Assembly (NCBI GenBank): GCA_002327405.1
Contig: DCVO01000093.1
Location: 1-6,920, forward strand
Length of the DNA: 6,920 nt
Source of the DNA: Thiobacillus sp. UBA2186
GTDB taxonomy: Bacteria > Pseudomonadota > Gammaproteobacteria > Burkholderiales > Thiobacillaceae
Direction: 5' to 3'
The notes beneath the pieces were generated by a model. It worked only from the letters and a program-made list of their open reading frames with translations. It searched no databases and was not told where the DNA came from. A program made the translations under genes and the position numbers. Every line of letters begins with the position of its first letter. The stretch's first letter is position 1. This document shows, piece after piece, positions 1 through 5,567 of this stretch.

Positions 1-191
1 AGCGCGTCCATCAGGGTGTGCTGGAAAGCGTGGCCCATGTGCAGCGTGCCCGTGACGTTGGGCGGCGGCAGCATGATGCAGTAGGCGGGCTTATTCGTGT
101 CACCCGAGGGCTTGAAATAGCCGGCGGCTTCCCACTTTTGATACCAGCGGGATTCGATGTCTTTGGGCTCGAAGGCTTTGGCGAGTTCCAT
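1..191 (-). CDS. valS: Valyl-tRNA synthetase, N-terminal part (runs off window)
   Basis: Class Ia aminoacyl-tRNA synthetase that charges tRNA-Val with valine in the cytoplasm. Only the first 63 codons are present, because the gene continues beyond base 1. The visible part has the typical N-terminus (MELAKAFEPKDIESRWYQKW) and then PPPNVTGTLHMGHA at residues 42-55. This contains the class I HIGH signature as HMGH (51-54), which binds ATP, and this exact context is characteristic of ValS. The ATG at 191 fits the usual family start. There is no clear Shine-Dalgarno sequence before it. It is the last visible gene of the minus-strand pepA-holC-unknown-valS series, 54 bases after the preceding stop codon. 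That gap contains a perfect TATAAT and a small hairpin, so valS may also have its own promoter. The identification is firm; nothing can be said about the editing and anticodon domains outside the window. Confidence 0.97.
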   Translation of the reverse strand, partial: MELAKAFEPKDIESRWYQKWEAAGYFKPSGDTNKPAYCIMLPPPNVTGTLHMGHAFQHTLMDA

Positions 192-201
192 TAGATATGA
201 C

Positions 202-227
202 GGCGGATTCGGAAACCCGCCATTATA
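202..227 (-). promoter_or_regulatory. Possible internal promoter and hairpin ahead of valS
   Basis: Read on the minus strand, a perfect TATAAT lies at 227-222, with a weak -35 candidate CTGAGT (three of six consensus bases) 16 bases upstream at 249-244. Transcription would start near 215, giving a leader of about 24 bases before the valS ATG. The same stretch can fold into GGCGG/CCGCC (bases 217-221 with 202-206, loop of 10). It is not followed by a T-run, so it does not look like an intrinsic terminator. This is inference from sequence only. Confidence 0.4.
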
Positions 228-245
228 CCGGCAGGGAGCCTGGAC

Positions 246-701
246 TCAGGGCTTGCCGAGTTGCTCGGCTACGGCCTCGCGCACGATTTCGCGGATGTGC
301 ACGTCCATCTGCGCGAGCAGGGCGGACAGGCTGTCATCGAGAGTGTTGCGGACTTCCGCGACCAGGCGGTCGCGCAACAGGGAGTTCAGTCGGGGTTCAA
401 GTTCGCCCATGATTTGTTCCACCAGCACTGCCGGGTCTACGGCAGGCTCGGGCGGCGGCGGAGGGGGCGGCGGCTCTTGCGCCACCTCGGGCGCAGGCTG
501 AGGCGCGCTCGGGGTATCCGGGGTGCCCACGGCCACGACATCGGTAAGCACGGGCAGCCAGGCGTCTTCCGGCAGCGGCGGCGGTGCATTGGGTGCAGCG
601 GCCGCGGGCGGCGGTGCTGGCGTGACGGGCTGCGCGGTTTCAGCCCCGCCCTGGTGCTTTTTCAGCAGCGCATCCATCTTGTCGAGCAGCGGATCACTCA
701 T
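246..701 (-). CDS. Proline-rich unknown protein with helical ends, between holC and valS
   Basis: A 151-residue protein that I cannot assign with confidence. It has three parts. Residues 1-16 (MSDPLLDKMDALLKKH) form a short amphipathic helix. Residues 20-90 are a Pro/Ala-rich, probably disordered linker containing a run of eight prolines (77-84), with one embedded hydrophobic motif, LPVLTDVV (49-56). Residues 92-147 form a charged amphipathic helical region (for example LVEQIMGELEPRL and IREIVREAVAEQL). There is no signal peptide, membrane segment or cysteine. The start at 701 is supported by an AAAGGGGG Shine-Dalgarno about 6 bases upstream, and the gene follows holC by 17 bases, so it is probably co-transcribed with it. 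The helix / disordered linker / oligomerising-helix plan resembles the polar organiser PopZ (DUF2497), whose gene I recall lying next to valS in alphaproteobacteria. A DUF2486-type betaproteobacterial protein is another possibility. Coding status is well supported; function is unknown. The polyproline run should make translation dependent on EF-P. Confidence 0.85.
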   Translation of the reverse strand: MSDPLLDKMDALLKKHQGGAETAQPVTPAPPPAAAAPNAPPPLPEDAWLPVLTDVVAVGTPDTPSAPQPAPEVAQEPPPPPPPPEPAVDPAVLVEQIMGELEPRLNSLLRDRLVAEVRNTLDDSLSALLAQMDVHIREIVREAVAEQLGKP

Positions 702-718
702 TTATTGCCCCCTTTTGT

Positions 719-1147
719 TTACTGTCCCCTGTTGCGCAAGTCATGGCTGAGCAGTTCATAACCGCGGTCCTTGTAGAAACGGTAGCGCTGCCTGCCCTGC
801 AAGACGTCGTTTTCGTCCTCGGTGACGATTTCCACCAGGCGTTCGAAGCGGCTGAACACCGGCGGCGGCTCGCTGCCCAGGTTGATCAGCACATCGGCGC
901 TCGGCAGCGTATCGGCGCGTTCGCCGATGATAACAGGCGTGGAGGCTGCCAAGGGGCTGTTGTCGCGGCAATGCGGGATGAAGGACAGCGCAGGCTGCGT
1001 CCACAAGAGGCGATCGATGTTTGCCGCCACGGTTTCGTCCGGCGCGTAGATCAATACGTTCAGTTTCTGCCCCCAGGCCTTGGCCACGAGCTGGCGTGCA
1101 ATGCTGAGCTTGTCGGGGGCGTGGGTGTAGAAGCTGATCGACGTCAT
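719..1147 (-). CDS. holC: DNA polymerase III chi subunit
   Basis: The chi subunit of the DNA polymerase III holoenzyme. In this family chi binds psi and links the clamp loader to single-strand-binding protein on the lagging strand. The 142-residue product is close to the E. coli length (147). Recognisable blocks are DRLLWTQPALSFIPH (45-59), TPVIIG (70-75), FERLVEIV (101-108) and the C-terminal RYRFYKDRGYELLSHDL (121-137), all in the order expected for the family. The start at 1147 has AGAGG five bases upstream. It lies between pepA and a proline-rich unknown gene on the same strand, matching the common pepA-holC-valS order. The 155-base spacer before it is unusually long for this cluster and carries a tandem repeat directly upstream of the Shine-Dalgarno. 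The identification is confident. Confidence 0.93.
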   Translation of the reverse strand: MTSISFYTHAPDKLSIARQLVAKAWGQKLNVLIYAPDETVAANIDRLLWTQPALSFIPHCRDNSPLAASTPVIIGERADTLPSADVLINLGSEPPPVFSRFERLVEIVTEDENDVLQGRQRYRFYKDRGYELLSHDLRNRGQ

Positions 1148-1155
1148 GGAGACCT

Positions 1156-1174
1156 CTATAAATCTATAAATCTA
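1156..1174. repeat. Tandem 8-base repeat upstream of holC
   Basis: CTATAAAT occurs twice head to tail (1156-1163 and 1164-1171), followed by a partial third unit CTA (1172-1174). On the holC strand this reads ATTTATAG twice, directly ahead of and partly overlapping the AGAGG ribosome binding site. It may reflect slippage or the edge of an interspersed element. The AT-rich units could also serve as -10-like sequence for holC, though I see no convincing -35 partner. Confidence 0.7.
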
Positions 1175-1301
1175 CTGCGCGGGCGTGATCCGAGCGCGTC
1201 CCGTGCTCGGAATGCTCATGTATGTCCATATACGCTCCGCTTCCTGCGCTCCGGGCGCGCCCGGCTGACACCCGCTCGCTATGATTTCTGGAGATATCCA
1301 T
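1164..1301 (-). other. 45-codon ORF or repeat-like element in the pepA-holC spacer
   Basis: On the minus strand an ATG at 1301, one base after the pepA stop, opens a 45-codon frame ending at TAG (1166-1164). An AGGAGGG inside the last codons of pepA lies about 11 bases upstream, a little far but usable. The peptide is rich in Arg, Ser and His and repeats a pattern: MDISRNHSER at the start and MDIHEHSEHG at residues 25-34. No family is recognised. The same DNA carries two symmetrical elements: the perfect palindrome CCGGGCGCGCCCGG (1251-1264) and a hairpin TCCGAGC/GCTCGGA (1189-1195 with 1205-1211, loop of 9). The composition and dyads make a noncoding interspersed or REP-like element at least as likely as a real small protein. 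It fills nearly all of the spacer. Confidence 0.35.
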
Positions 1302-1302
1302 C

Positions 1303-2805
1303 TCAGCGCTTGCCCTCCTGATCGATCAGGTACTGCACCAGCAGCGGCACCGGCCGGCCTGTCGAGCCTTTCTTGTCGCGGCCGCTGCGGTAGGCGGTAC
1401 CGGCGATATCGAGGTGGGCCCAGGCGTAGTTCTTGGCGAAGCGCTCAAGGAAACAGGCCGCGGTGATGGAACCGCCTGCGCGCCCGCCGATGTTGGCCAT
1501 GTCCGCCAGGTTGCTCTTCAATTGCTCCTGGTATTCGTCCCACAGCGGCATGCGCCAGACGCGGTCCCAGGCATGGTCGGCGGCCTGCTCCAGCGCTTGC
1601 GCCAGCTTGTCGTCGTTGGCATACAGCGCGCTGGGATGGTGGCCCAGCGCGATCACGCAGGCGCCGGTCAGGGTGGCGAGATCCACCACGGCGGCAGGCT
1701 TGAAGCGCTCGGCATAGGTCAGCGCATCGCACAGGATGAGGCGGCCTTCGGCATCGGTGTTGAGGATCTCGATGGTCTGGCCCGACATGGAGGTGACGAT
1801 GTCGCCCGGCTTGTTGGCGTGGGCGTCCGGCAGGTTCTCGCAGGCGGGCACGAGGCCCACGACGTTGAGCTTGAGCCCCAGTTCGCCGATGGCGCGGAAG
1901 GCGCCGAGCACGGCGCCGCCGCCGCTCATGTCGTAATTCATCTCGTCCATGTCCGCGGGCGGCTTCAGCGAAATACCGCCGGCATCGAAGGTGATGGCCT
2001 TGCCCACCAGCACGATGGGCTGCTCGCCTTTCTTGCCGCCGTCATGGCGCAGTTCGATGAACATGGGCGGCTTGTCGCTGCCCTTGGCCACCGAGAGGAA
2101 GGAACCCATGCCGAGCTTTTCGCACGCGGCCTTGTCCATCGCCCTGCACTTGAAACCATAGGTCTTGGCGAGCTGTTTGGCCTGGTTGGCGAGGTAGGTC
2201 GGGGTGCAGACATTGGATGGGGTGTTGCCGAGGTCGCGCGCGAGCGCCATGCCCTGGGTGATGGCGGCACCCTGTTTCAGGCCCTTGGCGACGGCATTGT
2301 TTCCGGAGAGAAAGCTGATGTGACCGAGCCTGGCCTGATTGTCCGGCTTGCTCTTCATGCGGTCGAAGCGGTAGAGCGCATCGCCTGCCACGATGGCAGC
2401 CTGGGCGATGTTCCAGTCGGCGGAACGCTTGCCGACCTTGATTTCGCCGAGTGCGATGAGCGCCTCCCTGGCTGCGGTATTGCTGACGGCCTTGACCGAG
2501 GTGGCGACGGCGTCGCGGTAGGCTTTTTCCGCGAACTCGTCCTGCTTGCCGAGGCCGACGAGCAGCACGCGCGCGGCGGCGATGCCGGGCAGTTCGCGCA
2601 GAAGCAGGGTGCTGCCGGCACGGCCGTCCATGTCGCCGCTCTTCAGGGCGGCGGCGATGCGGCCTTTCGAGGCCTTGTCCAGGACGCGGGCGGTGGCGGA
2701 AAGTTTGCGATCTTCGAATACGCCGGCGACGATGCAGTCGCTCTTCAGTTTCTCGGGCGATCCGGTTTTTGTGCTAAATTTCAGGGCGTTATCTTTTGCG
2801 GACAT
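1303..2805 (-). CDS. pepA: Leucyl aminopeptidase (M17), cytosolic
   Basis: A cytosolic M17 metallo-aminopeptidase that removes N-terminal residues, preferably leucine, from peptides using two divalent metal ions. The family normally forms hexamers, and in E. coli the protein also acts as a DNA-binding accessory factor. The product is 500 residues (E. coli 503). The N-terminal macrodomain-like region spans about 1-160 and the catalytic domain about 170-495. The catalytic set is complete: K269 and D274 in VGKAITFDAGGISLKP, K281, D292 in MNYDMSGGGAV, and D351, E353 and R355 in the M17 signature NTDAEGRL (349-356). Each is one position before its E. coli counterpart. The start at 2805 has no strong Shine-Dalgarno sequence. 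A promoter candidate lies in the 82-base gap shared with divergent lptF. It is the first gene of the minus-strand series leading to holC and valS. Very sure. Confidence 0.98.
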   Translation of the reverse strand: MSAKDNALKFSTKTGSPEKLKSDCIVAGVFEDRKLSATARVLDKASKGRIAAALKSGDMDGRAGSTLLLRELPGIAAARVLLVGLGKQDEFAEKAYRDAVATSVKAVSNTAAREALIALGEIKVGKRSADWNIAQAAIVAGDALYRFDRMKSKPDNQARLGHISFLSGNNAVAKGLKQGAAITQGMALARDLGNTPSNVCTPTYLANQAKQLAKTYGFKCRAMDKAACEKLGMGSFLSVAKGSDKPPMFIELRHDGGKKGEQPIVLVGKAITFDAGGISLKPPADMDEMNYDMSGGGAVLGAFRAIGELGLKLNVVGLVPACENLPDAHANKPGDIVTSMSGQTIEILNTDAEGRLILCDALTYAERFKPAAVVDLATLTGACVIALGHHPSALYANDDKLAQALEQAADHAWDRVWRMPLWDEYQEQLKSNLADMANIGGRAGGSITAACFLERFAKNYAWAHLDIAGTAYRSGRDKKGSTGRPVPLLVQYLIDQEGKR

Positions 2806-2835
2806 GGGAATCGATTCTTGCGGTGTGAGAATGCG

Positions 2836-2869
2836 CTCATCTTTGCAAACCCTGGCCAGATAGTCAAAA
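2836..2869 (-). promoter_or_regulatory. Candidate pepA promoter in the divergent gap
   Basis: On the minus strand, TTGACT is followed after 17 bases by AAAGAT, which is preceded by TGC so that it reads as an extended -10. The -35 matches five of six consensus bases and the -10 three of six. It overlaps the plus-strand lptF promoter candidate, so the two transcripts may compete for polymerase. Prediction by eye only. Confidence 0.35.
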
Positions 2870-2881
2870 CCCCCTTATAAA
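2853..2881 (+). promoter_or_regulatory. Candidate lptF promoter, predicted start site at the ATG
   Basis: TGGCCA (2853-2858, four of six matches) and TATAAA (2876-2881, five of six) are separated by exactly 17 bases. With the usual -7 end of the -10 box, transcription would begin at 2888, the A of the lptF start codon. No Shine-Dalgarno sequence lies before that ATG (the preceding bases are AAATTTCCC), consistent with a leaderless message. Confidence 0.5.
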
Positions 2882-2887
2882 TTTCCC

Positions 2888-3979
2888 ATGCTTTATCGGC
2901 GCGCGCTGCTGCAGGAACTCAGCCTTTCGAGCGGCGCTTCGCTTGTCATTCTCATCGCCATCGCGCTGGTGACGCTGTTCGTGCGGCTGTTGGGCGAGGC
3001 CGCGCGCGGCGAACTCGCCAACGAGGCGGTGTTCGCCTACCTCGGTTTCAGTCTGCTGCATTTTCTCCCGGTGCTGCTGACTGTGGCGATCTTCATCGGC
3101 GCGATGCTGACGCTCATGCGCTACTGGCGCGACAACGAGATGGCCATCTGGCTCAGCTCGGGCCTGTCGCTCAACGACTGGATCAGGCCGATGCTCACGT
3201 TCGCGCTGCCCATGGCACTGATCCTGCTGCTGCTCACCAACAGCATCATTCCGTGGGCGGCCATCAAGAAGGATGTCTACAAGGCGGAGTTGCTCAGCCG
3301 CGACGACACCTCCATGGTCGTACCAGGAATCTTTGCAGAATCGCAGGGCGGCGAGCGCGTGTTTTTCATCGAGAGCCTCAATCCCCTTACCGGGACGGTA
3401 CGAAACGTGTTCATGCAGTCCAGGGACAGCGGCAAGCCGGGCATAGTGGTGGCGGCGGAAGGTGCGCAAAAGAAAATGGAGGATGGCACGCGCTTCCTTG
3501 TGCTTTCCAAAGGGTGGCGCTACGAAGGGGAACCGGGGCAGGCGGAATATCGCATCGTCCAGTTCGATCGCTACTGGATACGGCTGGACCCGGTCGAAAT
3601 CAAGGCCAACGAGCGCAAGCAGAACATTCGCCAGCAAAGCACCCTGGCGTTGCTGAAAATTGCGGATACCGATGCCCGCGGCGAGCTGGCCGGCCGCCTC
3701 AATGTACCGCTGAGCCTTCTGGTGCTGGCGATACTGGTCATCCCGCTCAGCTATGTGAACAACCGCGCGAAGCGCTCCTACGGACTGATTGCCGCGCTGC
3801 TGGTGTTTTTCACCTACCACAACATGATTTCGGTGACCCAGAGCTGGGTGGCACAGGGCAAGCTGGGGTTGCTGACCGGTATGTTGGCTGCCCATCTGCC
3901 GGCCATCGTTGCACTGGCCGCGTTTTACGCCTACCGCATGCGCATGAAGCCGATCAACCTCGGGCTGGGCCGCAAATGA
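2888..3979 (+). CDS. lptF: LPS export permease subunit LptF
   Basis: One of the two inner-membrane permease subunits of the LptB2FG ABC transporter, which extracts lipopolysaccharide from the inner membrane and feeds it to the LptC-LptA bridge. The product is 363 residues with the expected plan. Three N-terminal membrane helices lie at about 17-35, 50-75 and 101-122. A periplasmic beta-jellyroll domain spans roughly 125-265. Three C-terminal helices lie at about 273-290, 298-317 and 328-350. The cytoplasmic segment NEMAIWLSSGLSLNDW (83-98) corresponds to the coupling helix that contacts the ATPase LptB. The ATG at 2888 gives the N-terminus typical of the family, although no Shine-Dalgarno is visible. 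The TGA overlaps the lptG ATG as ATGA, so the two are translationally coupled. The gene is divergent from pepA, as in enterobacteria. lptB is not in this window. Confidence 0.95.
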   Translation: MLYRRALLQELSLSSGASLVILIAIALVTLFVRLLGEAARGELANEAVFAYLGFSLLHFLPVLLTVAIFIGAMLTLMRYWRDNEMAIWLSSGLSLNDWIRPMLTFALPMALILLLLTNSIIPWAAIKKDVYKAELLSRDDTSMVVPGIFAESQGGERVFFIESLNPLTGTVRNVFMQSRDSGKPGIVVAAEGAQKKMEDGTRFLVLSKGWRYEGEPGQAEYRIVQFDRYWIRLDPVEIKANERKQNIRQQSTLALLKIADTDARGELAGRLNVPLSLLVLAILVIPLSYVNNRAKRSYGLIAALLVFFTYHNMISVTQSWVAQGKLGLLTGMLAAHLPAIVALAAFYAYRMRMKPINLGLGRK

Positions 3980-5052
3980 ACCTGATTGCGCGCTATGTGC
4001 TGAGGGAAGTGGCGATGTCCGCCGGCTTTGTATTCGCGGGCCTGATCCTGCTGTTTTCCTTCTTCGACCTGGCCGGCGAACTCGACAGCATCGGACGCGC
4101 CGATTACGGGTTCGCGCAAGCGGCGCTATATGTGCTGCTCAATGTGCCGGGGCATGTGTATGAGATTGTTCCGATTGCGGCGCTGATCGGCGCATTGTTC
4201 GCGCTGTCCAGGCTGGTGATGAATTCCGAGTTCGCGGTCATGCTGGCCTCCGGTATCTCCAACTGGCGCGTCGCCATGCTGCTTGCGCTTGCCGGTATCG
4301 GATTCGCGCTGATCGCACTGATGGTCGGCGAACTGATATCGCCCTGGTCGGAACAGGCTGCCAAGCGCCTGAAACTGCGCGCCACCGAATCGGTGGTGGC
4401 GCAGTCTTTCCGTTCCGGTCTGTGGGTGAAGGACGGCAATGCCTTCATCAATGCGCGCGAGGTGCTGCCGGATACCAGCCTGCGCGAACTCAAGGTCTAC
4501 GAATTCGACCGGGACTGGGAGCTGGCGCGCATCATGACGGCAGAGAACGGTACCTGGGAAGGCAAGAACAAGTGGAAGCTTGGCAATGTCTCGGATACCG
4601 CTTTTTCGAAGGACGGAAGTATCGCGGTACAGCGGCAGAACGTTCTGGAATGGGAGTCGGTGCTGAGCCCCGACATTCTCAGCGTGCTGCTGGTTTCGCC
4701 CGAGCAGATGTCCACGCCGGGGCTGGTCAACTACATCAGGCACCTCAGGGAAAACAAGCAGAAAACCACGCGCTACGAAGTCGCGTTGTGGTCCAAGATG
4801 TTCTATCCGCTCGCCATTCCCGTCATCATGCTGCTGGCGCTGCCGTTTGCGTTCCACTCGCCGCGTTCGGGCGGCATCGCCTTGAAGGTGTTTCTCGGCA
4901 TTCTCGCCGGGCTGGCATTCCATCTCAGCAACCGGCTGTTTTCCCATGTCGGCCTGCTCAACGACTGGCCGCCTTTTCTTGCCGCGTCCGCGCCTTCGCT
5001 GATCTTCCTGGCGGCGGCGCTGCTCGTGCTCAAGCGTCTCGAACGGCGTTAG
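3976..5052 (+). CDS. lptG: LPS export permease subunit LptG
   Basis: Partner permease of LptF in the LptB2FG lipopolysaccharide exporter of the inner membrane. The product is 358 residues starting MNLIARYVLREVAMSAGF, the family's usual beginning. Membrane helices lie at about 14-34, 60-80 and 98-120. A periplasmic beta-rich domain spans about 140-250, with the familiar LWVKDGNAFINAREV segment (149-163). Three C-terminal helices follow at about 276-294, 301-318 and 333-352. NSEFAVMLASGISNWR (83-98) is the LptB coupling segment. The ATG at 3976 overlaps the lptF stop (ATGA). The frame stays open upstream to 3253, but that stretch lies inside lptF in another frame and has no LptG homology, so it is excluded. 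The 3' end overlaps the convergent RDD gene by four bases, leaving no room for a terminator. Confidence 0.95.
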   Translation: MNLIARYVLREVAMSAGFVFAGLILLFSFFDLAGELDSIGRADYGFAQAALYVLLNVPGHVYEIVPIAALIGALFALSRLVMNSEFAVMLASGISNWRVAMLLALAGIGFALIALMVGELISPWSEQAAKRLKLRATESVVAQSFRSGLWVKDGNAFINAREVLPDTSLRELKVYEFDRDWELARIMTAENGTWEGKNKWKLGNVSDTAFSKDGSIAVQRQNVLEWESVLSPDILSVLLVSPEQMSTPGLVNYIRHLRENKQKTTRYEVALWSKMFYPLAIPVIMLLALPFAFHSPRSGGIALKVFLGILAGLAFHLSNRLFSHVGLLNDWPPFLAASAPSLIFLAAALLVLKRLERR

Positions 5053-5489
5053 CGCTGCAGTTCAATCTGTCTGGCCAGCCTGGTTTTGCACAAACGGTCG
5101 TGCAGGAACTGTCGATCGGGATCGACCAGCGCCCACAGAAACCCAGCCGCTCCGCATAGCAGCCCAAGCGCGGCCAGGCAGAAACGGGCGGTGCATTGTG
5201 CCGTCGAAGGCGATCCGCCGTCCAAACCGACGAGACGGATGCGCCAGGTTTTCATCGCCAGGGTCTGGCCGCGTTTCCAGAACACCACGAAGTAAAGCAT
5301 CATCACCCCCAGCAGATAGAGCTGGAAAACCGCTTTCTGAAAGGGCCCGTGGATGCCTCCGAAAATTGGAATATAAGCAAAGCCTGCCAGCACGGACAGC
5401 GCGAACAGCAGCAGCGATTCGTACGCCATGGCGGCGAAGCGGCGCATCAGGCTGGCAAGTTGCATGGGGGTGGTTGCGTTATCGTGCAT
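5049..5489 (-). CDS. RDD-family small inner-membrane protein
   Basis: A 146-residue integral membrane protein of the RDD family, named for one conserved Arg and two Asp; the physiological role of most members is unknown, and some have been linked to ion or solute transport. It has about three membrane helices (18-40, 53-70 and 103-121). Family landmarks are RRFAAMAYE (16-24), KRGQTLAMKTWRIRL (72-86) and the C-terminal LWALVDPDRQFLHDRL (118-133). The first conserved Asp appears to be Glu24 here, a conservative change. The start at 5489 has no Shine-Dalgarno but has a promoter whose predicted start site falls on the ATG. The stop overlaps the lptG stop on the opposite strand, and upstream the gene is divergent from the DUF2173-like operon. 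Family assignment is confident, function is not. Confidence 0.85.
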   Translation of the reverse strand: MHDNATTPMQLASLMRRFAAMAYESLLLFALSVLAGFAYIPIFGGIHGPFQKAVFQLYLLGVMMLYFVVFWKRGQTLAMKTWRIRLVGLDGGSPSTAQCTARFCLAALGLLCGAAGFLWALVDPDRQFLHDRLCKTRLARQIELQR

Positions 5490-5495
5490 GGTGGT

Positions 5496-5524
5496 TCTAT
5501 ATTCCCAACTAGGCTATGCGACAA
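5496..5524 (-). promoter_or_regulatory. Candidate RDD gene promoter, predicted start site at the ATG
   Basis: On the minus strand, TTGTCG (5524-5519, four of six consensus bases) and TATAGA (5501-5496, four of six) are 17 bases apart. Six bases then separate the -10 box from the ATG, placing the predicted transcription start on the A of the start codon. The preceding sequence ACCACC is not a Shine-Dalgarno. The -35 box lies within the dyad at 5517-5533. Confidence 0.45.
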
Positions 5525-5533
5525 ACGGTCGCA
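5517..5533. promoter_or_regulatory. Operator-like dyad over both divergent -35 boxes
   Basis: TGCGAC-AAACG-GTCGCA is a perfect 6+6 inverted repeat with a five-base centre. It covers most of both predicted -35 boxes of the RDD gene (minus) and the DUF2173-like operon (plus). A dimeric regulator bound here would control both directions. I do not recognise the motif as belonging to a known regulator family. It lies outside the predicted transcripts, so an RNA hairpin role is unlikely. Confidence 0.45.
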
Positions 5534-5546
5534 GGGCCAATAAAAT
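5518..5546 (+). promoter_or_regulatory. Candidate promoter of the DUF2173-like operon
   Basis: GCGACA (5518-5523, four of six consensus bases) and TAAAAT (5541-5546, five of six) are separated by 17 bases. The predicted start site is near 5553, giving a leader of about 15 bases that just contains the strong Shine-Dalgarno AAGGAGG (5554-5560), seven bases before the GTG. It is the only good promoter candidate seen for the three-gene operon. Confidence 0.45.
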
Positions 5547-5567
5547 CAATACTAAGGAGGGGGCGCG

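Noticed and set aside
261..761. Plus-strand open frame opposite the proline-rich gene
   Set aside because: The Arg/Gly-rich translation is the complement of proline codons; the minus-strand gene has a good ribosome binding site and operon context.
743..1321. Plus-strand open frame opposite holC and its upstream spacer
   Set aside because: It covers a recognisable holC in antisense, and its translation has no domain features.
2808..2817. Palindrome GAATCGATTC just upstream of the pepA start as an operator
   Set aside because: Ten bases with no spacer and no second copy nearby; a palindrome of this length can arise by chance, and it is downstream of the promoter candidate.
1414..2880. 488-codon open frame on the plus strand opposite pepA
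   Set aside because: It mirrors pepA in a GC-rich genome, and its translation is low-complexity in Gly, Ala, His and Asp with no recognisable domain. pepA on the other strand has a complete catalytic set.
2864..3895. 343-codon open frame on the minus strand opposite lptF
   Set aside because: The translation is rich in His, Gln and Arg without domain features and is antisense to a clearly coding lptF.
3253..3975. Upstream in-frame extension of lptG
   Set aside because: It overlaps lptF in another frame. Its translation has no LptG-like sequence, and the normal LptG N-terminus starts at the ATG at 3976.
4126..4947. 273-codon open frame opposite lptG
   Set aside because: An antisense shadow of lptG with Arg/His/Gln-rich translation and no motif.
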